From assembly GCF_030123405.1 (NCBI RefSeq), contig NZ_CP126110.1, forward strand, positions 930,001 through 994,000: a DNA stretch of 64,000 nt. Direction: 5' to 3'. Below the pieces are notes generated by a model. That model worked only from the letters and a program-made list of their open reading frames with translations. It made no database searches and was not told where the DNA came from. The DNA comes from Neobacillus sp. WH10 (GTDB taxonomy: Bacteria; Bacillota; Bacilli; Bacillales; Cytobacillaceae). Shown piece by piece: positions 33,819 to 42,600 of the stretch. The stretch's first letter is position 1; each line of letters opens with the position of its first letter. A program made the position numbers and the translations under genes.

Positions 33819-34017
33819 TTATTTAACTTTTATTCCTGCTGATATCAATCCCGCCCCTGTAAAAATTGCCCCGAGGACCTTTATAATAGCTTGGTAATTA
33901 TCCATCATACTTGCTACACCAAACACTATGGTGCCAATTTACAGCAGAAAGCCTGAGTTGGCTGTTGAAGTAGCTGCTCCTCTATATTTAGGTCTATAAA
34001 CCCTTTTTCCTATGTAA
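33819..34017 (-). pseudogene. Small membrane protein fragment with an in-frame stop
   Basis: Minus-strand frame reads YRGAATSTANSGFLL, stop, then IGTIVFGVASMMDNYQAII and VLGAIFTGAGLISAGIKVK to a natural-looking stop at 33819. Two hydrophobic stretches suggest a small transmembrane protein. Family not recognised. Confidence 0.45.
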
Positions 34018-34108
34018 GTTAATTGGTATCACTTGTACAACCGTCTAAGCATTTTCGCCAAAACGACATATTCTGGGATAGACATATACTTGAAAGAGTT
34101 GGTGGAAA

Positions 34109-35452
34109 ATGTATATTAAATGGATTACTGAAACCAGTCAGATTCAATTGTCTCAGAAATCGGCAAATGAGCATGACATTTCCCCCGGTAATATGACATT
34201 TCAATTCGGTTCCTGGAAGCAGCATATACAGATTCAGATTTGCAGTGATTTCCCAGATGATATGATCGGTTTACCACAACAATGGAAGGATACATTCACC
34301 ATTCCTGACACACTTCACTATGAATTGAAGCGAAATAACACGACCCTTAAACTAGGGCCTGTCATTGCGTTAATTGTCTTTTCTGATTTAAAGGAAATGA
34401 CACTATCAAAATTGAATAAATTCCGTGCTTATTTTTTTGATTACTCCAGTATTCAAGGACTGGTCTATCTGTGTGCATGGAACACAATAGATACCCAAAA
34501 AAAGCAAATAAAAGGGTTTTATTTTGATCCAAACGCGAAGGAATCTTCAAACCGTTGGAAGCTTGGGACGTTTCCCTATCCAGGATCTGCTTATAATCGT
34601 ACAGCCATGCCGAAAAACGTATTCGATGATTTGCAATCAATAATGGGAGATTGTGTATTCAACAGCTTTTCTCCGGGCTCTTTCAACAAATGGGAGCTTT
34701 GGAAACGTCTTTCCCCCATCACAGAGCTTCATTCACACCTTCCTGCTACTACTCTCCTAACTGACATGACTGTGCTGGATAAAATGCTGGAACAATACGA
34801 TTCTATCTATTTAAAACCGACAGGTGGAACCCTTTCAAGAGGGATCAGGAAGGTGGAGAAAAGTCAAACTGGCTATACTGTTACTTATCCTTCTTTTCAA
34901 AATCCAAATGGTTTCTATCTTAAACATTTAGAAAATCTAGAGAATAGTGAGCAATGGTTTAATAATCTTAAAAACAAGGGTTACATAGCCCAACAGGCTA
35001 TAACGATGAATAGGTATCAAAACAGACCTATAGATTTCAGAGTGATTATGCAAAAGGATGGAAAAGGGAACTGGGGATGCCCAGGTGTATTCGGTAAGTT
35101 CGGGAAAAGTGGAGGTATTATCACAAATTTTTCTCGTGCTGGTTTTATCCGGTCTGGTGTGGAATCTTTCCAGCTAGCATTCGACATGAATGCTAAAAAA
35201 GCACAAAATAAAGTAGAGGAGCTAAAAAAGATTGCATTTCAAATTTGTCGTGTTTTTGACCAATATGGCAACTACGGAGACCTTGGGATTGATCTAATGG
35301 TGGACGAACATGGGAAAGTATGGATTCTAGAAGTAAATACAAAAGACACGTATCATCGTTTTCCACTTCACATGAATGATAAGAAACTATATAAAAAAGT
35401 AGTCACTGCACCATTTCGATACGGCAAATTTCTTGCAGGATTTTCTAAATAA
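34109..35452 (+). CDS. YheC/YheD-family spore coat-associated ATP-grasp protein
   Basis: 447 residues. An N-terminal beta-rich domain precedes an ATP-grasp fold: IYLKPTGGTLSRGI, RPIDFRVIMQKDGKGNW, and the metal-binding end VWILEVNTKD. YheC/YheD proteins of Bacillus associate with the developing spore coat and are made under sigma-E/sigma-K in B. subtilis. The reaction is unknown; ATP-grasp enzymes ligate carboxylates to amines or thiols. Its start has GTTGGTGG upstream, a modest ribosome site. Confidence 0.85.
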   Translation: MYIKWITETSQIQLSQKSANEHDISPGNMTFQFGSWKQHIQIQICSDFPDDMIGLPQQWKDTFTIPDTLHYELKRNNTTLKLGPVIALIVFSDLKEMTLSKLNKFRAYFFDYSSIQGLVYLCAWNTIDTQKKQIKGFYFDPNAKESSNRWKLGTFPYPGSAYNRTAMPKNVFDDLQSIMGDCVFNSFSPGSFNKWELWKRLSPITELHSHLPATTLLTDMTVLDKMLEQYDSIYLKPTGGTLSRGIRKVEKSQTGYTVTYPSFQNPNGFYLKHLENLENSEQWFNNLKNKGYIAQQAITMNRYQNRPIDFRVIMQKDGKGNWGCPGVFGKFGKSGGIITNFSRAGFIRSGVESFQLAFDMNAKKAQNKVEELKKIAFQICRVFDQYGNYGDLGIDLMVDEHGKVWILEVNTKDTYHRFPLHMNDKKLYKKVVTAPFRYGKFLAGFSK

Positions 35453-35567
35453 TTAAATCAATTCCTAATAAACTCTCATCTGTAAATGTCGATAATAACT
35501 ATAGCACCATCATATTGAACCACATACATGTTTTTTTCGATTTTATTTATAAGCCCAAAGCGAAAAT
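35453..35567 (-). pseudogene. Decayed fragment of the 5' end of an RNase J gene
   Basis: Matches 50884-51016 (codons about 9-50 of the intact RNase J gene) over most of its length, for instance CAATTCCTAATAAACTCTC and CCACATACATGTTTTTT, with several small deletions. It begins right at the stop of the ATP-grasp gene. Confidence 0.8.
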
Positions 35568-35638
35568 AGGTAGACATGTGTCTAAAGAATAATATTTGTC
35601 ATATTTATGAAAATTATGAAGAATTATGTAGAATATTG

Positions 35639-35667
35639 TTGAAAAGTACATTTTTTAGATGTAGTAT
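35639..35667 (+). promoter_or_regulatory. Probable sigma-A promoter of the riboswitch transcript
   Basis: TTGAAA at 35639-35644, 17-base spacer, TAGTAT at 35662-35667, ending 18 bases before the riboswitch aptamer. Confidence 0.5.
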
Positions 35668-35685
35668 AAAAGTATCAATTGAAAA

Positions 35686-35758
35686 AGGCAAACCCGTCGA
35701 AAGGCGGGGACGCAAAGCCACGGGTCTAAGGCGAAAGTGCTAGGATAGCCGGGTTGCC
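35686..35758 (+). ncRNA. Cyclic di-GMP-I (GEMM) riboswitch
   Basis: The sequence GGCAAACCCGTCGAAAGGCG, then GGGACGCAAAGCCACGGGTC and GGATAGCCGGGTTGCC has the GEMM-I layout: outer stem GGCAACCCG, the GACGCAAAGCC segment of P1a and the GNRA (GAAA) tetraloop with its receptor-like helix. It would sense c-di-GMP and control the small operon that follows at 35867. A possible T-rich expression region lies at 35784-35794. Confidence 0.92.
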
Positions 35759-35866
35759 AAAAAGGACTGGATATTTTGTTAAAGGTTTTTTATTGACTAA
35801 CATTCATTTTTGTCCATCATTCTTTTTTGGGGTGGGCTTTTTCTCTTGTAATAAAGAAAGGAGAGG

Positions 35867-35962
35867 AAAAAAAGAAATCGTTTTCTACGTCTCATCTTCT
35901 TTTCAGTATTAGGATTTGCAATTATTTTTAATTATTTTCGGGAAGGGTGGAGATCAGGGTGA
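35867..35962 (+). CDS. Small single-span membrane peptide lacking a normal start codon
   Basis: After a strong AAAGGAGAGG the frame reads KKRNRFLRLIFFSVLGF, then AIIFNYFREGWRSG and TGA, which overlaps the GTG of the next gene (GTGA). Basic head plus one hydrophobic segment is typical of a small membrane protein. No ATG, GTG or TTG lies between the ribosome site and the coding-like part; one base change or sequencing error after GAGAGG would restore it. First gene after the c-di-GMP riboswitch. Confidence 0.5.
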   Translation, partial: KKRNRFLRLIFFSVLGFAIIFNYFREGWRSG

Positions 35963-36195
35963 CTGTTTTATTTGGTTCTGTCGAGTACTTTGAAAAAGAA
36001 ATTCTAAATGCTGCAGCACAAGGCCATATAAATGATCTGACTCATGATCATATTTCGATGATCTACTCTATGTTAAAGAATGAATTGCTTAATGATTTTG
36101 TCTGTGAAGAAAGAATACGAGTGGAGTGCCTTAAAAATCTTACACAGGCATCTTGTAGACTATTCAAATTAGAAATGAGTGCGACAGCCGAGTGA
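35959..36195 (+). CDS. Small unknown protein, c-di-GMP-riboswitch operon
   Basis: 78 residues from GTG 35959, with GGTGGAG six bases upstream; GTG 35947 is an alternative. The protein is helical and acidic with MIYSMLKNELLNDFVCEER. Its start overlaps the stop of the membrane peptide, and its end overlaps the next gene by 4 bases, so the three are translationally coupled. Not recognised. Its place behind a c-di-GMP sensor suggests motility, adhesion or sporulation-linked roles. Confidence 0.6.
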   Translation: MTVLFGSVEYFEKEILNAAAQGHINDLTHDHISMIYSMLKNELLNDFVCEERIRVECLKNLTQASCRLFKLEMSATAE

Positions 36196-36422
36196 GATAT
36201 CAAATTGTAGATGTTATATGTAAGAGACAAAAAGTAACGGTTAAATGTTTGGATATGCAAGAAGATGCATGGTTAAAGGTCTCCTTGAATCCTGATACTC
36301 TCGAATGTATTGACAAGCTTATCCCAGACAGTTTACAAGACTTTGTTCAATCAAAACTAGAAAACATACGTGAGTATTTAATCACTCTCAATGAAATAGT
36401 GGATGAAAAAAAATCTGCATAG
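36192..36422 (+). CDS. Small unknown protein, last gene of the riboswitch operon
   Basis: 76 residues from GTG 36192 in a GTGA overlap with the preceding gene. Begins MRYQIVDVICKRQKVTVKC with a possible beta-strand domain, then a helical acidic tail. Not recognised. A terminator overlaps its stop codon. Confidence 0.6.
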   Translation: MRYQIVDVICKRQKVTVKCLDMQEDAWLKVSLNPDTLECIDKLIPDSLQDFVQSKLENIREYLITLNEIVDEKKSA

Positions 36423-36444
36423 TGTAAGATGCAGATTTTTTATT
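36411..36444 (+). terminator. Rho-independent terminator of the riboswitch operon
   Basis: Perfect stem AAATCTGCAT / ATGCAGATTT followed by TTTATTT; it includes the stop codon of the upstream gene. Confidence 0.85.
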
Positions 36445-36537
36445 TACCAAGAATAAACTTCTCGAATTTAAAGCTCTAACACTCTGGGAGGCAGGTACCA
36501 TAGCCCAGTTGGAACAGAAAAAATATTACTTTCCTCT

Positions 36538-36564
36538 AGCGAACAGTGGCAGCCACTGTTCGCT
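36538..36564. repeat. Perfect 12-bp inverted repeat, ACAGTG family
   Basis: AGCGAACAGTGG / CCACTGTTCGCT with a CAG loop, just beyond the end of the leftward carboxypeptidase gene. Related ACAGTG-type inverted repeats occur at 44514, 55922 and 62871. Confidence 0.65.
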
Positions 36565-36575
36565 GTTATGAGTGT

Positions 36576-37631
36576 TTATTCTGTTTCTTCTTCTCCAGAA
36601 GGCCGAGTCGTTTGGGTTGGAAGGGTATTCCAAAAGCTTGTATCCACTTTTTCAATAGAACCATCGGCGATGGCTCTTGTTGTTGCATCAAGGGTGGTTA
36701 TCGTTTGCTTAATCAAATAACCATTGCTTTTTTGTCCGAGTACGTAAGACTCATAGTTGTGATCAGACATGCCGCGCATTTCAAAAAGAAGTGTTGAAAT
36801 ATCGTATTGAACTGCTGCACCGTTGCGGCCAATTGTTTCTTCTGAACCGCCATTGTATTTTCCGATATTTCCCCATCCCTTTGAGTCAATAGCATTGAAT
36901 ACGACAGCTCCTAATTTTTTTGACCGTTCTAGTACTTCCGGCTTAACATTCCGATTTGTCGGATAAAGGATGGAACCTGAAGCATATTTCCCGTCTACTT
37001 CACTTTGAGTTCCTTGATGATGGAGATCAATCATATAATCAATTTTGTACTTTTTTAACACATTATTATGCAAGGCTTGGGTCTCTGGATGGATTTTGGC
37101 AACATGGTCACGGTTTAAATCGGCACCAACAGCATTATAGCGAGTCAAATGCCTTCCGCCGTCAGCGGCATAGTCATCAAGGGAAAAGTTTACATCGCCC
37201 ATAGCTCCATCAGCATTTAACATTGGTACGACAAGGATGTTTACATGATCAAGAACCCCTTTCATTTTATTCGTTCCTAAGTGTTTAATAAATTCTAGAG
37301 CACCTTCCGTCGTCAGCTGTTCATTGCCATGTTGCTGGGTTAAATAGAGAATGGTAGGATTGCTAGGGTTAGATATATATTTCGCGAGGTAAATATCACG
37401 GCCTTTTACAGTTTGACCAATGACTTCTAGTTTCATGGCATCTTGTTTTGCATCTTGGGTTTTAAGAAAATCAACTAGGTCATTGTATGTATGTAGGATA
37501 GAAGTTTGAATCGACTCATTTCCGCCATAGTTTGGCCCTTCACCCACTGCACCAACTGAATTAGGAACGCTTACATATCCACCAAATGCCATTAAACCAG
37601 ATAAAGATAATGCTAGGACTTTCTTTTTCAT
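36576..37631 (-). CDS. Secreted M14 zinc carboxypeptidase
   Basis: 351 residues. Signal peptide MKKKVLALSLSGLMAFGGYV ending near residue 28. Peptidase M14 zinc ligands and catalytic residue are H101 and E104 (QQHGNEQ), a His in DLHHQG (204-205), and the general base E284 (LLFEMRG). Probably trims peptides or murein peptides outside the cell. The ATG is preceded by GGGGGTTC. Monocistronic. Confidence 0.88.
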   Translation of the reverse strand: MKKKVLALSLSGLMAFGGYVSVPNSVGAVGEGPNYGGNESIQTSILHTYNDLVDFLKTQDAKQDAMKLEVIGQTVKGRDIYLAKYISNPSNPTILYLTQQHGNEQLTTEGALEFIKHLGTNKMKGVLDHVNILVVPMLNADGAMGDVNFSLDDYAADGGRHLTRYNAVGADLNRDHVAKIHPETQALHNNVLKKYKIDYMIDLHHQGTQSEVDGKYASGSILYPTNRNVKPEVLERSKKLGAVVFNAIDSKGWGNIGKYNGGSEETIGRNGAAVQYDISTLLFEMRGMSDHNYESYVLGQKSNGYLIKQTITTLDATTRAIADGSIEKVDTSFWNTLPTQTTRPSGEEETE

Positions 37632-38252
37632 AATAGAACCCCCAATTTTTAAAATTATAATAAAATTCGAAAAATTCGTTACACGAAGAATATTACATAT
37701 AAAATAGTAGCATGTACATAGTGATTAATTACTGAATTTCTAATCCTACAATTCTCCTACTGAGGTGAATTGTGGGATTAAATATGGTTGGATTGTTCCT
37801 TTGTTTCAGTACTCCAGCAAAATGAGGTGGCAAGAGATCACGCTGCTAGAAAATACAAATGTTCAATGACGAACATAAAATCCATAGTGGAGTATCCAGA
37901 TGATATCAAATGGTAGGTGCCATACAAAAAGTTGGTGCTTGTCCCCAGATGAGTTTCCACTTTAATACACTGGGGGCAGGCACCTTCTTCGGGTGGTGTC
38001 AGTGGCACTGGAACTATTGTAATCAGGACGAGTTTCTGTCCCTCGTCATCACAACAAAACCGATAACATTTGAGGAAGAAGTGTTTGATGGGCTTGTCGA
38101 TATAAGAAGACTGTGACAATATATAAGCATATAAAGAACTCCCAACTAAATTTCAAGTTCGCTATCGATTTTCTTACGAAGGTGTAAAAAGCAAATTTAA
38201 AATAAATTCTTATATTTAGGAATTTACAGGGAAGAATGGAGGAAATAATAAT
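37632..38252. other. Intergenic region with two hairpins and a gene scrap
   Basis: A 13-bp stem AATCCTACAATTC / GAATTGTGGGATT (one wobble) lies at 37742-37779. The GGTGCC-family hairpin is at 37934. A short coding-like tail DEFLSLVITTKPITFEE followed by VFDGLVDIRRL ends near 38116; I do not recognise it. Confidence 0.4.
37934..37984. repeat. Inverted-repeat element, GGTGCCTG family
   Basis: GGTGCTTGTCCCCAG pairs with CTGGGGGCAGGCACC across about 21 bases. The same design, with AGCCTGTCCCAC and GTGGGGGCAGGCT, recurs at 43752. Confidence 0.65.
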
Positions 38253-38594
38253 ATGTCAAATTTGCCAAATTGTCCAAAATGTAATTCAGAATACACTTAT
38301 GAGGATGGAAGCCTTTTTGTTTGCCCAGAATGTGCTCATGAGTGGGCTTTAGACTTAGAAACTGAAAATAATGAAGATCAAAAGATATTCAAAGATGCCA
38401 ATGGAAATGTTTTAACCGATGGTGATTCTGTAACAGTAATCAAGGACCTAAAAGTAAAAGGAAGTTCATCCGTCTTAAAAGTAGGTACAAAAGTTAAAAA
38501 TATCCGTTTAGTGGATGGGGATCATAATATTGATTGCAAAATTGATGGTTTTGGCGCTATGAAATTAAAATCTGAATTTGTTAAAAAGGTATAA
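38253..38594 (+). CDS. PhnA/YjdM-family zinc-ribbon protein
   Basis: 113 residues. N-terminal zinc ribbon CPKCNSEY (8-11) with CPEC (29-32), followed by the PhnA C-terminal SH3-like domain (DANGNVLTDGDSVTVIKDLKV). Despite the old name, no phosphonate role is established. Ribosome site TGGAGGAAAT. Its last codons and downstream sequence are repeated at 43686. Confidence 0.88.
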   Translation: MSNLPNCPKCNSEYTYEDGSLFVCPECAHEWALDLETENNEDQKIFKDANGNVLTDGDSVTVIKDLKVKGSSSVLKVGTKVKNIRLVDGDHNIDCKIDGFGAMKLKSEFVKKV

Positions 38595-38599
38595 ATGCA

Positions 38600-38938
38600 T
38601 TAGTAATCAACAAAACTAGTAGCTGATTCAATCAAAATAGGACCATTTTCTAACAATGACTGCCTAATTCCAGAGACGGTCTTGTTTGTAAAATAAGTCA
38701 TGGTATTTCCGCCGTCCTCAGACCAAGCAGAAATTCCATATTGATAACAAGCATACACTTTCTCTTTATCCTTATAGTTAATCAAGTTTCTTAACGAAAA
38801 TTTGCTGCGGATCAATCGCAATTCTTCCAATAGCGCCTGATTCATTTAAACCAACTGATTCCCAATTTTCTCCTTGATCAATTGATTTGTAAATTCCTGT
38901 ACCGCCAAACACGATACTTCCGCCGCCCGGATTGGCTT
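38600..38938 (-). pseudogene. BNR/Asp-box repeat protein fragment, leftward
   Basis: Minus-strand frames with one frameshift near 38790 read GEANPGGGSIVFGGTGIYKS, IDQGENWESVGLNESGAIG, and then KVYACYQYGISAWSEDGGNT. SxDxGxxW Asp-boxes identify a beta-propeller (sialidase/sortilin-like or photosystem-stability-factor-like) gene. It meets a second fragment of similar type on the opposite strand at about 38938. Confidence 0.6.
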
Positions 38939-39182
38939 CACCGGTACCTGCGGTGGGGAAGGATCCGGTATTTACCGTTCGACTGATGGCGGCAACACAT
39001 GGGAACAACTTACAAACGGACTTCCAGCTTCGGATAAAGATCTTGGACGAATTGGTATTACTGTCTCGCCAACTCAACCAGACCGCCTGTACGCGATTAC
39101 CATTAAAACAGATGGTTACTATGAAGGATTTTATATTTCAGAAAACGGCGGCGATACATGGACAAAATGTTGTTTGAAGTGA
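38939..39182 (+). pseudogene. BNR/Asp-box repeat protein fragment, rightward
   Basis: Plus-strand frame reads GSGIYRSTDGGNTWEQL, GRIGITVSPTQPDRLYAIT, and YISENGGDTWTKCC to a stop. Two Asp-boxes are present. It lies head to head with the leftward fragment, so an inversion within one gene or between two related genes is likely. Confidence 0.6.
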
Positions 39183-39290
39183 ATATAACTGAGCGAGGAA
39201 GCAAATTAGCCTAAGAATCTGTCTAAAAGTTTCATTATGTTCTACGATTATTCAATAAAAATGCAGCGAAATATTCGGAGAATTTAAAAA

Positions 39291-39304
39291 TTTAAACGCT
39301 TACA
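39291..39304. promoter_or_regulatory. Possible catabolite-response element (cre)
   Basis: TTTAAACGCTTACA matches the CcpA box consensus WTGNAANCGNWNNCWW (with its flanks) at all but one position. It is about 350 bases before the secreted hexosaminidase gene, whose substrate makes carbon control plausible. Confidence 0.35.
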
Positions 39305-39396
39305 TATTGAGTTTTTTATTAACGAGTGCTATATTAAATTTAGTAAATCATATTGATCACATGTTACTGATTCAATCAGGCAGGGTGGTATTAGTT

Positions 39397-39416
39397 AAAA
39401 GAATTTCAATTCTTTT
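39397..39416. promoter_or_regulatory. Palindrome, possible operator
   Basis: AAAAGAATT-TC-AATTCTTTT, a perfect 9-bp inverted repeat upstream of the hexosaminidase gene. No family assigned. Confidence 0.3.
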
Positions 39417-39651
39417 GATTCGATACTTCCGTGCCTTTTTTGCGTTTTTTAAAGTTTCAATTAAAGGGGGTGTAAGAATTTTGGTATTGATGAGCACAAA
39501 ATTTTTTGTTTAGAAGTTACTAGTATTTTATTAATTTTAAAAAAAGATGAGGTGACAATAAAAAAAGTACTTTCAATTTTTATAACTCAAACTCAATTCA
39601 CCTTGCCTTTAGTAGTTTTTAAGAAAATATTTATATACGAGGAGGGATTTT

Positions 39652-42600
39652 ATGAGAAAAGTAGGAGTATTCTTATGTCTATTTGCAATGTTTCTGTCTT
39701 TAATCGCTTTTCAACCGATAACATCTTCAGCAGAGGAATCTACTTCTGATGTTAACGAAAAGCCGAAAGTGGTTCCAAGTTTAAGAGAATGGAAGGGAGG
39801 AACCGGTTCGTTTAACATTAATAAGAAGTCCAGAATTGTGATTGATCCTCAGTATTCAAAGGAATTAGAAACAACAGCAGAAGTGTTTAAAACCGATTTG
39901 CTAGACATTACGAAACATAAATTGTCAGTTGTAACAGGAGAACCGATAGATGGAGATTTTTATCTAACATTGGATTCCAGTGATTCAGGGATCGGTGAAG
40001 AAGGGTATTTGTTTGAGGTAAAAGATCATGTGATAATTCGTGCGAATACAACAACTGGCGTTTTCTTCGGAACAAGAACGGCACTGCAAATCCTAGTTCA
40101 GGATGCCGAAAAAGGTCATATCAGCAAAGGTACGGCACGAGACTACCCGAAATACGAAAGCCGTGGTTTTATGCTGGATGTTGGCCGTAAGTTTTTCCCG
40201 ATGAGCTTTTTAAAACAATATGTGAAAATGATGTCATGGTACAAAATGAACGATTTCCAAATCCATTTAAGTGATAACGCAATTTTCAAAGATAATAGCA
40301 GAAAGCATTGGGATCAATACTCAGCGTTCCGTCTAGAAAGTGAAACGTACCCTGAGTTAACAGCGAAAGATGGACACTATACGAAGGAAGAATTTAATGA
40401 GTTAGAAGAACTTGCTAAGATACACGGTATGACGATCACTCCTGAAATCGATACACCAAGCCATGCACTAGCTCTTACAAAAATTAGGCCGGATCTCGTC
40501 CATCCGAATTTGCCGGTCGATCACCTCGACATAACACGGCAAGAAACGATCGATTTTATAAAATCGGTGTGGGATGAATACCTTGAACTTTTTGATGCCA
40601 AAGAAATCCATTTTGGTGCAGATGAATTTTACACTGGCGAAAAAGAAACGATGGAGATTTACAGAGAATATCTAAATGTAGTTAATGAATATTTTAAGAG
40701 CAAAGGTAAAAAAGCAAGGGCGTGGGGCAGTTTATCCCAATTCCCTGGTGAAACTCCTGTGGACAAGGATATCGTCTTAAACATTTGGAACAACGGATGG
40801 CATAACCCGGTAGACGCAGTCAACGACGGTTTTGACGTGATTAATACGAACGATGGGCTTCTTTACATGGTTCCATTCGCAGGTTATTACAATGATTATT
40901 TGAATACGAAATTGTTATATGAAAAATGGGAGCCGAATATATTCAGCATCAATAACCCGAAATTAAACATAGCCGAAGACAATCCGCATCTTCTAGGAGG
41001 AATGTTTGCTGTATGGAACGATAAAATTGGGTATGGCTATACAACATTTGATGTTCATGATCGTGTAAGACATGCAATGCCGACACTTGCTCAGAAAATG
41101 TGGAGCGGAAAGGGGGAAGAGTCGTTTAATGACTTTACTAAATTAACTGAAGACATTGGTGAAGCACCGGGAATGGATTTGCTTCGTGAAGTTCCAACCA
41201 AAAGCGATTTAATCCTTAACTATACGTTCGACCACGGAAAAAGTGATCATGTAAAAGATAATTCTGGAAATAATTACCGAGGGAGCGCAAAAGGAATTGA
41301 GAGAACGAAAGATGGAAGGTACAGTCAAGCAGCTGTATTTAACGATACCAGCGATCATATTAGCACAGACTTGTTGAGTAAAGGCTTCCCTTGGTCGACC
41401 TCGATGTGGGTGAAGCTTGATGAAAATAAATCAGAAGGTGTTGTTCTCGAATCATCGGACAGCTCTCTGAAATTAGTGCAAAAAGATACAAATAAAGTTG
41501 GTTTCTCACGTGAAGGATACGATTTTTCCTTTGACTATTCATTGCCTGTCGGTCAATGGGTACATCTTGCCCTAAATGGAACCACGAAAGGGACTTCCCT
41601 ATATGTGAATGGGGAGTTAAGAGAATCAACTAATCGGACTCTTGTTCTTCCGCTAAGTACGATTGGAAGTAAAACTAAGGCATTCAAAGGTACTCTCGAT
41701 GAATTCCGTGTGTATAATCGTCCGTTGAGCAATATCGAAATCAAACAATTGGCTGTTGCTTCGATGAAGAATGTCAATGTCGCTGCTTTTAAAAACGTTG
41801 TCGCGTCTTCTTCAGAAACGAGCTCGCTTACTCCAGAGAATGCGGTTGATGAAGATCTCCAATCAAGATGGGCGTCTGGTTATAAAAATAATGAATGGAT
41901 CTATGTGGATCTCGGTGAAAAGTATACGATCGACAGTGTAACACTCAATTGGGAACCAGCATACGGAAGAGGTTATGAGATTCAAGTGTCTCAAGATGCG
42001 GAAAACTGGTCTACTGTGTACTCAACGACGACCGGTGACGGGGGTATTGATGAAATTCAATTTAACCCTGTCGAAGCCCGATATGTAAGAATGTACGGAA
42101 CAGAGCGCGCAACGAGTTACGGCTACTCATTATGGGAATTTGAAGTTTATCAGGCAGAATCTTCTTCAAGTATTCTATTATCTCTTGATTCATCAAAGAA
42201 AATGATTGTTCCAGGACAAACAGCGCAAATTTCAGCAGTGGTGCAAAATAAGGAGCCTGAAGAAATTAGAGATGTACGTACAGAACTAAAAATGCCGGAA
42301 GGATGGACAGTTAAACCTATTTCTGAAACAGAGTTTACTAGTTTATCCCCTGAAGAAAAAGTTGAAGTGAAATGGGAGGTTACTGCTCCTGAAGACGCTC
42401 AAGAAGGAAGCGTTGACTTTTTTTCCGAAGTTTCTTTTGCTAAACAAGGCAAAGAAAAAACAGGCTACACACGAACACCAATGACGGTTGAAGTGACACC
42501 GCAGCCTCCAACGAAGGATGCATTTATCAGTGATTTATCATTTTTTGGTAATACTGAAAATGGGTGGGGTCCAATCGAAAAAGATAGATCTAACGGTGAA

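Larger units (their letters stand above)
33613..34108. other. Region with tandem hairpin repeats and a dead membrane gene
   Basis: Contains the three 52-base repeats (33663-33818) and the fragment at 33819-34017. The remaining bases before 34109 hold only the start region of the spore ATP-grasp gene. Confidence 0.4.
39183..39651. other. Upstream region of the hexosaminidase gene
   Basis: AT-rich. Contains the cre-like site at 39291 and the perfect inverted repeat at 39397. Short open frames here lack ribosome sites and look non-coding. Confidence 0.4.

Noticed and set aside
36956..37204. Plus-strand frame inside the carboxypeptidase gene
   Set aside because: Antisense to a gene with intact zinc ligands and signal peptide.
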